A program made the translations under genes and the position numbers. DNA of 64,000 nucleotides from Owenia fusiformis (lineage: Eukaryota; Annelida; Polychaeta; Sabellida; Oweniidae). The notes under the pieces were generated by a model that saw only the letters and a program-made list of their open reading frames with translations, was not told where the DNA came from and searched no databases. The stretch spans positions 11,128,196 through 11,192,195 of the forward strand of contig CAIIXF020000004.1 of NCBI GenBank assembly GCA_903813345.2. Reading direction: 5' to 3'. Positions 47,001-58,600 of this stretch are shown one piece after another (position 1 is the first letter of the stretch; each line of letters opens with the position of its first letter).

Positions 47001-50000
47001 AGAAAGTGATGTCATCGACTGTAAAATTGCAGTATTATCCTACATAGGAAAGTAGCACAAAATACTTCTAGACAAATGGTCATGTATTTCGTGGGAAATT
47101 GTTTTCAGGGCTTGTCAACTTAGAATTAAAAAAGAGATCAGCTAAAATTAAATCATGAACAAAACTGAAAAAATATTCAGTTGTTTTTCTTTTTAATACC
47201 TCCTTGCTTAATATTCTATATACAAATGTCATAGTTCATAGCATCGCTTCCTTGGTGAAATATTAAAAATATGACTGCCTACTGGAAATGAGCAATTCAT
47301 TTTAAATGATCATAGTTACTGCATTAAACACATTTGTTCATGTTTTCCTAAATATGCAAAGTATATGACCATACCCCAGATTCTGATTTGTTATAAAAAT
47401 GTTGCAGATATAAATTGGGGTTAAACTGAAGTTTTACATAGTTTCATATATTATTTACATATGGCATATAAAATAATAATTACGGCAAGCCAATTATGGT
47501 TTAAACAATCAAACACATCTGAGTTCTTAGAAATGATAATAAAACGTTATATACAAATATAATGTTTTATAAAATATAATATATTATATCAAACAATATA
47601 ACACATCATTGACAAAACCCATGCGCATTGCTTTCAGTTAATTAAATGAAACATACAAACCTAAACCAATCTCCCTCAGTCCAAGAGCAATAATAAGTAC
47701 CAAAGCGCCTGTCTTGATAAACGTGAATGCAGTATTGACGCCTGCTGCCAAAGACACACTGTAAGCGTTAAACAGATGCACCGATACTGAAACAAAAGCA
47801 TCAATCAATGTCAAATTATATGTTTACATATTTTGTTGGGTTTGGGATATTGGAAACTTGCTTTCAATATGACTGATTGCGCTCTTGGACACTAGTATTT
47901 CATTTGTTTGGTGTTTTATACTCTCGGTTTAACACGTTTTGGCATCCTTGCTTTCATACATTACTTATGTTTATTTTGCAGTGGTTTATAGAGATATTTT
48001 ATTGTGACTAAGAACCAATTTTTAACAGTTCTAAAATTCCTGTTTATTTTATTTTCTGAAACGATTAATATTAAATACTCACTTAAGAACCAAAGTGCCA
48101 ATAGAGTTACAATGATATTCGGCGTGGCACACTCAAAGTTGATCATCTCCATAACATATATGGCGCTCACTCTTGCCAACACGCATGCGCCAAGAGGACC
48201 TCTTACGAAGTCGGCCCAAAATACCATGAAACTTGCCCATGGTCCGAAAGCAGAACGGCAATATGCGTATATACCTCCTGCCTCGGGAGTTATTAGTGCT
48301 ATAGACAGGATGACAGAAATATACAAATATTCAATTTGTCTACATCCTGTGTTGATTGTGTGAAAGTGGTGTACTTGCTCGAATCGACTGGGTCAGTTCT
48401 ATGTGCCACTGGAATCTTTAGAACTATAAGAACGCTCATGATAACCTTTAAGCGATGAGTTAAATCTTCAAAATATATAACAGCAACGCCAAAAGCGTAA
48501 CAATTCCCATCGAATAGCCATGCCACATGGCAGCCATTTTTCAAAATGGCTGCCATGTGTTTCTATAATATATACCTTTAGAGCTATATTAATGTCCTAT
48601 ATTGTACATCTTTATTACATTCAAAACATAATGCAATTACAATTTTAAATGTTGTACCTAAATAACTTTAAAATTGGCACAAAAAGGATGCCATTTTGAA
48701 AATCGGCTTTTTGAGAACTTCTAAATCCATAGGGCATTTGTGTACAAATAAGAAAAAAATCGACCCAACGGTGTTTGAGTTTCGAGTACTTCGTTCGATG
48801 GGATAAAAACTCTTTCCCCCTATGCATTCCCTTGTTTTAAATTGTCAAAACTTTGAAATGTAGGTATCCTATTGTGCGATTTGCCAATATGTGTGTTGTC
48901 TAAAACGCTTTCTTATAACAGATGAACTTTATTTACCCCTTTTTATCGAAGAGTTATGTAAACTATGATTGAATTTTCTTGTGAACTGGGTGTAGGTGTT
49001 GTTAAATACAAATTTCTTAAAATGCCGGGATCTTTTTATTTGGTGTGATAGCATTCGTCTTTAATAAAAAAGTAATTTCTCTATCGGATGCTATGCAAGT
49101 ACGTCTATTGTTTCAACAAACATTTAATCTGCACACATAATTACATGTAAATTTCATGGTAATGAAGAATACCCCTATAAGAAGATAAACAGTAAGAAAC
49201 ATGGAATGGAATAATTTTCAAATACGTGTGATATTCAAAGACGGATTATACCATGAACATGACAGATGCCTGGATACAATCACTGACTGAATCAGTGATT
49301 CAATCTGTTGATCTCTGTCAATTTGCTTACACTGTTAGGTCACATAAATGTTTTTAACAAATTCCATGGATCAGCCTCAGTTTGTTCAGTACAATAGAAT
49401 TTGATATAGCTTTTAACTTGTTTAAATACAAAGCAAATGCTACCAAATGTAATACCAGACATTTCCAATGAGTCGTGTTTTAGTTTGTACGTTAGTATAC
49501 AACATGATTGATGTTTGTATTTGCGATAAACATATTTTCACTATATGTCTTATAGGTGTTCAAACATAGTAGCCGAGACAACACAAGTCCCAAGTCTATA
49601 TATATTAACTCTCGTTTCTTCACTTTTGAGGGTGAAGTCACCACATTTTATATGCATATTTCTTGGAGAAATCCTAACTTAGAATTCTATTGGTTTTGAT
49701 TATAATTTATTTGTTAAATATAGAGAAACATTTGATTTTGACTGTTTTGTGCAACAATGCAACATTAACGTAATTAATTGAAAAATTCAAGTTAGATATG
49801 ACAGATATAATATGTCGTCTCTAATCCTATTGATAATAAGAATGTTCAAGTCGCACTATTATTTTGCTGCATTTTGGTGCTTCTTTTTCCATTAAAGGTC
49901 GTTTGGTACCACCGTGGTGTCATAATATAGCATCTGACGTACCAAATTGAAGCACATGTTATAGGCCATCAGCTTCACCCCAAAATTTAGGTTTTCGGTA

Positions 50001-51453
50001 TCAAGTTAGGGTAATAATCACCAGGTTAAGACCTCTAGAGTAAGGAAACATGTTGTAGCATTGTAACAGTTGTAGCTAAATGGGTGTTATCACCCATTTT
50101 TCAAAATGACCATCGGTGCACGAGTTAGAATATTAAAGTAGGTATATCTTAGCATACTGAGATACAAAAACTGTGATTTTAGGATCTATGCTTGGATTCT
50201 AGGGGTCAAGGATTTTATTTATGTCTAAATCGGAATCATCAAATAATTACTTTTCAAAGAAATCCAAGGTGGTCACCAAAATGGGTGCCAAAACGAATAT
50301 GTAAATTCTGATTTAAGCTAAAAAACACTTAAGAACAGAGTTTGGAGCCCACGCTGCCAATGTCAATCTGCACGCCTACTAGGCACGCAGTTTGGAACTC
50401 CACTACCATCTGTGAAGAACTGTCTGTGTATATAGGATCACTCCATCTGATTAAAGTGAATGAGCGCAGCTTGTAATTTCTGGCTAGAATAGGCGCAGGC
50501 AGTTTGTTTTTTATATTTTATTACTCCAAAAGTAGTGATTTTTATGATAACGTCAAAATGTTGCATTTGTTGCACAAAATGGCAAATTTTGGTGGTAGAC
50601 GAATCAGAATCAAATGTTTCCCTCTGTTTAACAAATAGATTATAATCAAAGCCAATAAAATTCGATATTAGGATTTCTCCTGGGAATATGTATGCAAAAT
50701 GTGGTGACATAAATCTTAAAAGTGAAGAAATGAGAGTAAATAAACAGACTTGGGACTTGTGTTTTCTCGGCTACTATGCATTTGGTTTTTAAAATGCTTA
50801 AACTCGAACACCCTTTACTAAAAATATATATAGTATTACATAAATATAATACCTAATTCCAGGAATATGAATGCTGCGCATGTGTTGACGATGCCACCAA
50901 AAACCCATACTAAAATAGCGGCCCCATATGAACCAGAATGGAGCACGACCCCTGCAATGATAAACATGTATATGATAATCATACTAAAATAGCGGCCCCA
51001 TAGGAACCAGAATGGCGCACGACCCCTGCAAAGATATACATGTATATGATAGATTTTATTTGTAAAATATGTTTAGATGCCTTTTATTTTTGGTATCAAT
51101 ACTACTTGGTATTTACTACTGTTAATACTAGATATAGTTCTATAATAGATATTCATGAAACAGCATTGATACGAAAACATGAGTAAAATCAGGCGATATA
51201 CCAGATACTTATTGCGTATTTACACAAAGCGCCCTCTTTCACTATTTCAACAACTGGCACTGAACACATTACATAATTACCTGCTATAACAAAAATACAA
51301 ACCTTTTGGGCTAATGAAGATACCTGATCCAATAACCGTTCCGATTATTATGCCACATGCATGCATCAACGATATCTTTCGCTTAAGACGGACACCTTTA
51401 TGCGAATCGTCTGGCTCTAAATCAACAACTTCCTTCGGTCTATTTGACTTCAT
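41015..51453 (-). CDS. SLC7-type amino acid transporter light chain, copy B (about 490 aa)
   Basis: Twelve exons: about 51304-51453, 50853-50951, 48083-48298, 47661-47786, 46706-46811, 45268-45312, 44834-44957, 43422-43525, 43091-43187, 42159-42308, 41293-41473, 41015-41088. Exons 2-12 have exactly the lengths and phases of copy A. By my base count exon 1 is one base shorter (150 against 151), which would break the frame near 51360. I cannot exclude a counting slip, and every other exon reads cleanly. Hallmarks are kept: [10 protein letters not shown] (TM1), NFECATPN with the expected heavy-chain Cys, [15 protein letters not shown], and the tail [13 protein letters not shown]. The residue after FAYGG is His, where copy A has Tyr and mammalian LATs have Trp. 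The exon 7 donor (GTTGGT) is weaker than copy A's GTAAGT. The likely role is obligate exchange of amino acids with an SLC3-type partner. Introns 2, 5 and 7 hold mariner-type elements absent from copy A. Confidence 0.92.
43661..44707. mobile_element. Mariner-like element remnant in intron 7 of transporter B
   Basis: The ends CAGGTTGATCAATAAAT and ATTTATTGATCACCCTG are flanked by TA. On the plus strand near 44215-44265 a frame reads [13 protein letters not shown], matching the PPYSPDLAPSDY-type block that carries the third catalytic Asp of mariner transposases. Stops and frame breaks surround it, so it is dead. Copy A has no element at this intron. Confidence 0.85.
45726..46669. mobile_element. 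Mariner-like element in intron 5 of transporter B
   Basis: The ends CAGTGCGTCCACAAAAAAGT and ACTTTTTTGTGGACGCCCTG are flanked by TA (45724-45725 and 46670-46671). The terminal repeats run inward about 35 bp, with GTATACCCAACTTC in both arms. No transposase motif is recognised. The interior near 46140-46225 carries the dispersed repeat also seen at 14990 and 41630. Confidence 0.8.
48524..48559. repeat. Near-perfect short hairpin
   Basis: ACATGGCAGCCATTTT and its exact complement AAAATGGCTGCCATGT are separated by only two bases, giving a stem of about 17 bp. It lies in intron 2 of transporter B. It is not followed by a T-run, so it is probably a minimal foldback relic. Confidence 0.7.
49569..50774. 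mobile_element. Long-arm foldback element in intron 2 of transporter B
   Basis: The ends GTAGCCGAGACAACACAAGT and ACTTGTGTTTTCTCGGCTAC are flanked by TA on both sides. The inverted arms continue inward about 200 bp with small gaps. For example the phrase around ATTATAATTTATTTGTTAAA near 49705 has its complement near 50630. The middle (about 49800-50560) is single-copy and non-coding. It is a Tc/mariner-type MITE by its TA site. Confidence 0.8.
50980..51032 (-). repeat. One partial copy of exon 2, transporter B
   Basis: Just upstream of the true exon 2 acceptor, about 50 bp repeat the acceptor and first part of the exon (TTTGCAGGGGTCGTGCGCCA on the minus strand). The donor half is missing. 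Transporter A has two such fragments at the equivalent place. Confidence 0.75.
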
Positions 51454-52632
51454 ATCTTTTTGGGCTTGACGTACGAATTGTTTTTCTCCCGATTATCTAT
51501 GCGAATGATCCTTTATGCTATGGAGTGTTTTGCCTAGTCTCTTGGTACCATCAACACTTACGTTTAATGTTAAATGTTATGTTAACAAAGTCAAATGTAG
51601 TCAAACAGATTAAAAATACTTGGGGTACAAATGTAAATGTTGACATATATTAACATTAACTAGACTGTAGGTTTGTGCCGTTTACATTATTATTTAAGCT
51701 AAACAATTTAACAATTGACAAATTTTATTATAACTGACAATAGAGTTAAGGTTGTATACAGGTTACCTATAAAGGGCTACCAATGTTAACTGAACAACTG
51801 AACCACATCTCTTATTTTTTGCATTGTTATGTTGTCAGTTGCTAAGTTAAGTCTACTGTTAAGTGTAAAGATTCCTGAAAATTGTTTTGAATATAAAAGT
51901 AATTAAATTAGCATCTTTTATCCTTGATGGCACATTAAAACAGCGTATTAAGCCTATCGATTTAACGTTTATACGTTTGTGCATTTCGACTTCTTGGCAC
52001 GAGTGGGTTTTGTGCGCTTCCAATATCGTGTTACATTACATATATTAGGCCTTCTAGACTTCCACCAACGCGACCTACTATATGTTCCTTTCACTCGAAC
52101 CACGGTTCTCACATCACAAACGGTTGGCGAGCACGGATCTCAGTGCGCAAGTAGAGAAATATGTTCGGGAGCGAGGAAATGATGATGCGCGACTAAAGAT
52201 TTCACGTTCGCGATGTGAGAACCGTGGTTTGAGTGCAAGGAACATAGTTCGCGAGGTCAGAACTGATGTTCGCGTTGGTGGAATTCTATGAGGCCTGTAT
52301 ATCTTGATCCTCTCTGTAATGCTAGTTCAACTTTACAATAAATTAAACACCTTGTAGTAAACTGTAAACATTGCATCTCATGACATTACCACTGGAGACA
52401 TCTAGTATCTTAATCGCAGTTATTGATTTTTACCCTTATATGTCCACCTTATGTCCTATGTCCAGCACTTTTTAATATCTGATCGGGGAAAATGCCCACA
52501 TGGCAATTATGACGTTTTTGAAGCATACATATTTAAGCACGCTATTGATATACGTCTAAATAAACTATATATGATAAAAATGCATTTAATACATTGCTTT
52601 TATGACTGAATAATGTCTGTGTCATTTTTGTT
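51454..52632. other. Intergenic between transporter B and the amidase gene
   Basis: This holds the upstream region of transporter B and the 3' flank of the amidase. A minus-strand ATTAAA near 52587 is a possible weak poly(A) signal. The only structured element is the MITE at 52047-52296. No coding exon is seen. Confidence 0.45.
52047..52296. mobile_element. 250-bp foldback MITE
   Basis: Terminal inverted repeats AGGCCTTCTAGACTTCCACC (left) and GGTGGAATTCTATGAGGCCT (right) continue inward with CAACGCGA/TCGCGTTG. A second pair, AACCACGGTTCTCACATC and its complement, lies near 52098 and 52210. CG-rich against its surroundings. The target duplication is unclear. Confidence 0.8.
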
Positions 52633-55600
52633 TTATATTGCCAATTTGTTCTCCAAGGCTTTCGCACATTTCAGTACTGTTACGTCATCATAGTGGCGAC
52701 CGATGATCATGACACCTATTGGCAAGCCGTCTGAAAACCCGGCGTTAATATTAAGGGCGGGGTGTCCTGTGGCGTCGAAGGGACCAGTGTTTCCAACCAT
52801 ACGCAGTGCCTCACCGAGTAACTCTGCAATAAAGAGATGGCGGAATGAAATGTGTAGTCTAGCTACAAGCCTCTGTGTGCAACAAGGTCTTGTACGGACA
52901 GGGTACTTATTAATTATTCATGAGAGATACATGAATGCAGCATTCTGATCCTCATAGCATCTCTCTCTCTCTGTTGCATCTCCAGAAGGATAGAGATGGA
53001 GAGGGCGTGGCTAACCACGATGGAATGCAGCGGCATGATTAAATAAGTAGACAAAGCCTAATGTGTGCGACCATAGACCAGACAAAATACTCACTTACAA
53101 ATAAGTGTTGGTAAACTACATTAAGGGGGAGGCCCACAGTCTTGAATCAAGACTATGACATTTAGCAAAGAAAGCTAAAGAACACTTATTCTAATGAGCA
53201 GTTCATATAGTTAAAATAACGAAATAATGAAATGTTACCATGTGTCTACTTACCAGTTTGTTCTATGTCATCCATCCTGCTATGTCACATTGTGGAACGC
53301 AGCCAAACACGACACTGAAGTCAGTATTCTGAGGTCATAAAATCTAAATCTAAAAAATTTCCCATTTGCAGCCCCTTGGAGATTTCCGGAATTGAACAAA
53401 GTAGCGAACGTTGCGATCTTTCAACTTTAGTTCCTTGTTTTTCGCCACTTTATGTGAAGTATTTTCAATTAGGAGGCGGTCTTTTTGAATGCATCGTGTC
53501 AGGTCTTTATGAATCAATAGATCAATAAGCAGACTAAAAATACAATTTAGCAGTTTCTTTCGTTGCGCACTGGGCCTGTTAGTCACGAAATATAATTTAG
53601 CAGTTTCGTTCGTTGCGTAGTTGGGCCTTCTGTAATCAGTAGCAAATGCTCGCAAAACATTTTTCAAAATATTTACTACCGTTTTCCTTGAAGACATACC
53701 TGGGTGACACGTCATTAAGTCACATGATCGATACAGTAACTAGTCATGTGATCAGACACGTGTCACGTGATCAGACACGTGTCACAGATCAGTCACGTGA
53801 GCTTGCAAAATGGATGATCTAAATTTCCAAAAATTCTGCTGAGATCAATATCGATATGTTGTTGCCTTCATTGTCGTGTTTGGCTGCGTTCCACAATGTA
53901 ACCTAGCAGGATGGATCACATAGAACAAACTGGTAAGAAAACACATGGTAACATTTCATTAATTCGTTATTTTAACCATGTTTGGCTGCGTTCCACAATG
54001 TAACCTAGCAGGATGGATCACATAGAACAAACTGGTAAGAAAACACATGGTTACATTTCATTAATTCGTTATTTTAACCATATGAACTGCTCACTAGAAT
54101 AAGTGTTTTATCTTTAACTACAACTATAAACTCAGAACTCAGAAGCTAATCAATATGGACGTTAAGCAACATGCTCTCTATGATAACTTGTGCGTGTGTA
54201 TAGAAGTATGTCCTCTTGGGAGTAGTTCTCCCCTTTCAATCCACTTGTCCGATTGAGTTTAGTTATGAGAAAAATATTTGAAATTAGGTGCCTGAAAAGA
54301 AGACAATTGAGGGGGGAGTAATCATGTGGGTTTGTGATGTAATACGTTCACATTCACGTTTCCTTAAAAACGTGTAGATTAAGCTCCCTCATTAATGTAA
54401 AGAATGTATACGATTAAATCAGGTTCAGCTATTCGAATCGGTGACGGGGAAGTAATGACAAAAACTAATTGTATTGGGCCTAATATGATTAGTATACAAT
54501 TTAAGAATGTTTAAATCACCATCCATCAACTATAGGGCTTAGTATGTCAACGTGTGCGACTAAAAAACTTTTTTTCCAATGGTGTCCTAGGCAAAAATCG
54601 ATTACATGTATCAATACCTGTGATGCTGGCATCCGCAGACGGAAGTTTAGGGGCTTTGCATGGCAGCGTTGGCATCACAATGACGTCATATGTTTCCAAT
54701 GCTTTGTCATATGCAGCTGTCAGCGCAATATTCAAGTTTTGTGCCTTTCCGTAATGTTTTGACTGGTAGTTACGTTTAAGATGTTCTCCCCACAGACATA
54801 CATTCTGGTAAGTCGGTGGTAAGTCGTACGGTCTCGCCTTTACATGTTTTTTAAAATGCTCCAACATCGAGTTTGGATAAAACCCTTTGTTTCCAATATT
54901 GGCACCTATGTTAATAAAAAAAGTGTTATCTGTTGATGCAAATTATATTGGAAAACTATTAATTTTCACATAATTAAGCATGGCGCCTCTGATTCCAGCC
55001 AATCAGAACTCAGTATTTCATATAACTACAGTGCATTATATAACCAATCACCGCATCTGCCAAAGTCATTCATTATGTGGTTATCAGGTGACGACTTGAC
55101 TCTACAGATTGAAATTGATGCTTTCCAAACTTGACCCTTGCAAAAGGTTTAGTTGAAGACACGTTCTTTTAGTGATTTCGTATCTTTTGAAATAAATATT
55201 TTGCAATGTGAGAAAATAATATAACCCCGCGAATCAATGCATTCAGGCGTTGTTCAGGCGTTGATCCCAATAATCAATACCCGATACTGCGCATCTCGTG
55301 CAAATTTTGGAAAGCAACACATTCAAGGAATTGTCATTCCACATTGCACTGAGCCCAGGGCTTAAATTCTAAAACCTATAATAATGATACTTCTTAATGA
55401 GGAAAATTATCGATGGCAGTATCGCAATTCAGTTGATATATTCACTCAAATAGTCTTCAGTATGACTTCTACACTACGAGTATATTCTGAAATTTTAATC
55501 ATAAAACTATGTTTTAAATGATTTTTGGATAACAAATTCTTTTAATTTTTATAGTTGCGCAACTTAAACTTTCGTTGAAAACACATATATGTCTAGATCA

Positions 55601-58600
55601 ACAAAATACGTGTGCTTCTTATGTGTGCTTTAAAGTGAATATCATTCTTGCAAGATTAGTATTCTTACCAACAAATCCTTGAAGATAAGTTCCCTCTATA
55701 ATTGGAGGAGTCCAGATAGCTACACCTGAAATATAATAAAAATAAACTTAAGAATATACACTATGAATTTATTTATACATTCTGGGCCATTTAAGCATTA
55801 AAGTGATGAGGGGGTCGGGAATACTCACCAAAGGGCTGAGACTTGATTTTGTAGAACATTTCTCACAAGAATGAGAAAATTATGTATTAGGTTGCTCCCA
55901 GGCTAGAGAATTTGACTGCCCATTTTCATTTGAATCCCCACACCTCACGACACGGGGGTCTCACGTAATTCTTTGAATAGCCTTTATATATTCACTATAT
56001 GACCAGGGGAAGTTTATTTGACCGATGATACATTAACACATACGTTGGCCTAGATAATGTAGAAGTATCCAATGTAGGCTTACTTAGGAGATCCAATTTA
56101 ATTAGTGAAAAGTGTCAAGTCTAGCAACAAATATTCCCATTTCAAATTATTGTCTCTGTAGTGAGATTCTTCTTCGAGATATATTATCAGAAAACAATGC
56201 TTAATGGAAATGTGAGGGGCAAGACAGAAAATGAGTTTCCTGATGACCTTACAGAGAGGTATTTCTCCCAGAGTTTCACAAATTTTACACATATAAATAA
56301 TAGCCTTGCCATATTTATGCATGGGGATCGATGTATCTTCAACCGTCGCACCAGCTTTCTTCCACGCACCAGCTGTTGCCTTAACAACCTTAACGACATC
56401 AGACTCACAGATGGCAAATCCCTCCTCCACAAACCCGATTTTCATGCCTTTCACCCCACCATCGATCTACAAGGAAACGATTGGCCAGTCTGCTTATTTT
56501 ATATTTTGCAAAACACATTTCAGTATAATCTTCCATAATCAATAAGGCTATATCAGTTTTTTTAAAACATACAGATCTGTAAAAGCATTTGCAGATCCCA
56601 GAAGATAAAATAAACTGCTACTTGGCACTATTTCTAAAGTGACGACATGAATAATGACTATTTGAATGGATACTGATTCAGTGTCAACATATTGGATTGA
56701 AATATAACTACATTGACGAAACCAGTTTCCTAATATGTTACCTCCATTACTTATCGCCCGGAATATGACAACAGAACGTTGTTTTGTGACATATTTAAAT
56801 CATTTTACAGTATTGTACTTTATATTCTTACTAGCTTTGTATAATTAGGAACGTCAACTTTTCTTTGTCGCGCATCAAATCCATCGTATCCTGCTATCAC
56901 CTCCAAGAGCAAGGCGCAGTCGTCCACTGTTTTCGCAATTGGTCCGATATGATCAACAGTAGTCTCCAACGAGAAAGAACCACTACAAGGTACAAGCCCG
57001 AACGTTGGTTTGTGACCAACAACTCCACAAAAGCTTGTGGGGATCCTGACGGAACCTCCCTGGTCCCCACCTAGGGCTAGATCAACTATACCGCCAGCAA
57101 CCTCGAAGAAGGACATTTGTAAAGTAAAACAATGACCTTTTGACAATTAACACTAATCATTGAATAGGTCAAAATGTAGAATATCCATAGCTATTGGATA
57201 AAATTTATTCAATTTATTTGACCCGAGAATTTTCAATCAGAATCAGTATAAGTACGAAACATTTAGATAGAATACGCACTATTTGGTCAGTTTAAATAGG
57301 CCCCTTAATTCTCCTTGTGTAAAGGAAATTACTTATAATATATCAAAATCAGAATGTTTTTTTCCTAAAACAACTCTAGATATCTTACAAGAGCAGCAGA
57401 TCCAGAACTCGACCCACCACTCGCTCTTGTGCTGTCGACTGGGTTTGTTACAGGTCCACTTATTGAAGTAAAGCTATTGCCGGAATAACACACATCTTCG
57501 CATACGGCCTTCCCGAGAATCCTACCACCTAGAGTAGACAATTAAGTAGCTTCCTTTATACTACTCAAAATTAAGAGATCGCAAGAACATATATTTCTTT
57601 ATATTAATATAAATAAAAAACATATAGTTCTTATGTTAACCTTTATATGAGTTAATTGTATGAGCTTAATATACATTTATTAAGTGTTAGTAGGCTATGA
57701 CATATCATAAAGGCTGTTCATTCTTGATGAGCGTTGACAATTTCTTATCGAATCAAAGACGGATAGAGAAACGTCATTAAAGTTCATTGAGACATTCTTG
57801 AATAGGTATATGTATAAAATCGTTATTCTATGTGACTCTATGGCAGACATTTAGTGAAACGTGTTAAGAACAGCTTTAATTAAAGAGATCATGGATATCG
57901 CCCATCTCCACTCATTCACTGCACAAGGATAAATGATGTATCCTACACTTAGTGTACTATATGTATAATAACGTCAAAAAATAAATTTGATATATATTGG
58001 CACAATAGATAACCGGAGGAAACCAATATGCAGAGGATATTAGTATCGCCACGATATACTCCGGAAAACCAATATTCGGACGATACTAGTATCGTGACGA
58101 TATACTCCGGGAAACCAATATGAAGCGGATATCGTGACGATATACTCCGCTTGTGGATTTCCCGCATCGCAAAATTGAACTATTTGACATGAAATTGATT
58201 TTTCAATGATATTAAACATTTATTATACACTACTAGTAAGTGTAGGATAATGAGAAAATCCTCAAAAAATCATAAATGAATAAACACAAGGAGCACACGT
58301 GTCTCGAACTCGAAACCTTGTGGTTACGGCGCCCAAAGATATCCTCTTTGTAGTGAGTACACACTTGTACTTAGTTATACGCATTTGAACTAGTGCGTAT
58401 TACCAGTTAAGTAAAGACATGTGCTTCGACTTAATACCTGCTTCTAAGACTCTCGTGACAACAGTAGCGTCGAATTCAGGCACATATCCTTCAAATGTTT
58501 TACTTCCATTCGTCATAGGTACACCGGCCACTGCAATATGATCTTTGATAGCTATAGTTTTACCCTTTAACTTCCCATCTTCAGACCCTTTTATATCTGT

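Noticed and set aside
53350-53715. 121-codon minus-strand frame inside the amidase intron 8
   Set aside because: It lies between foldback arms, contains an internal DNA duplication (TTTAGCAGTTTC phrase) and matches no family I know, so it is not listed as a gene.
56161-56545. Plus-strand frames of 79-125 codons over the amidase exon 6
   Set aside because: They are shadows of the real minus-strand exon and have no family likeness.
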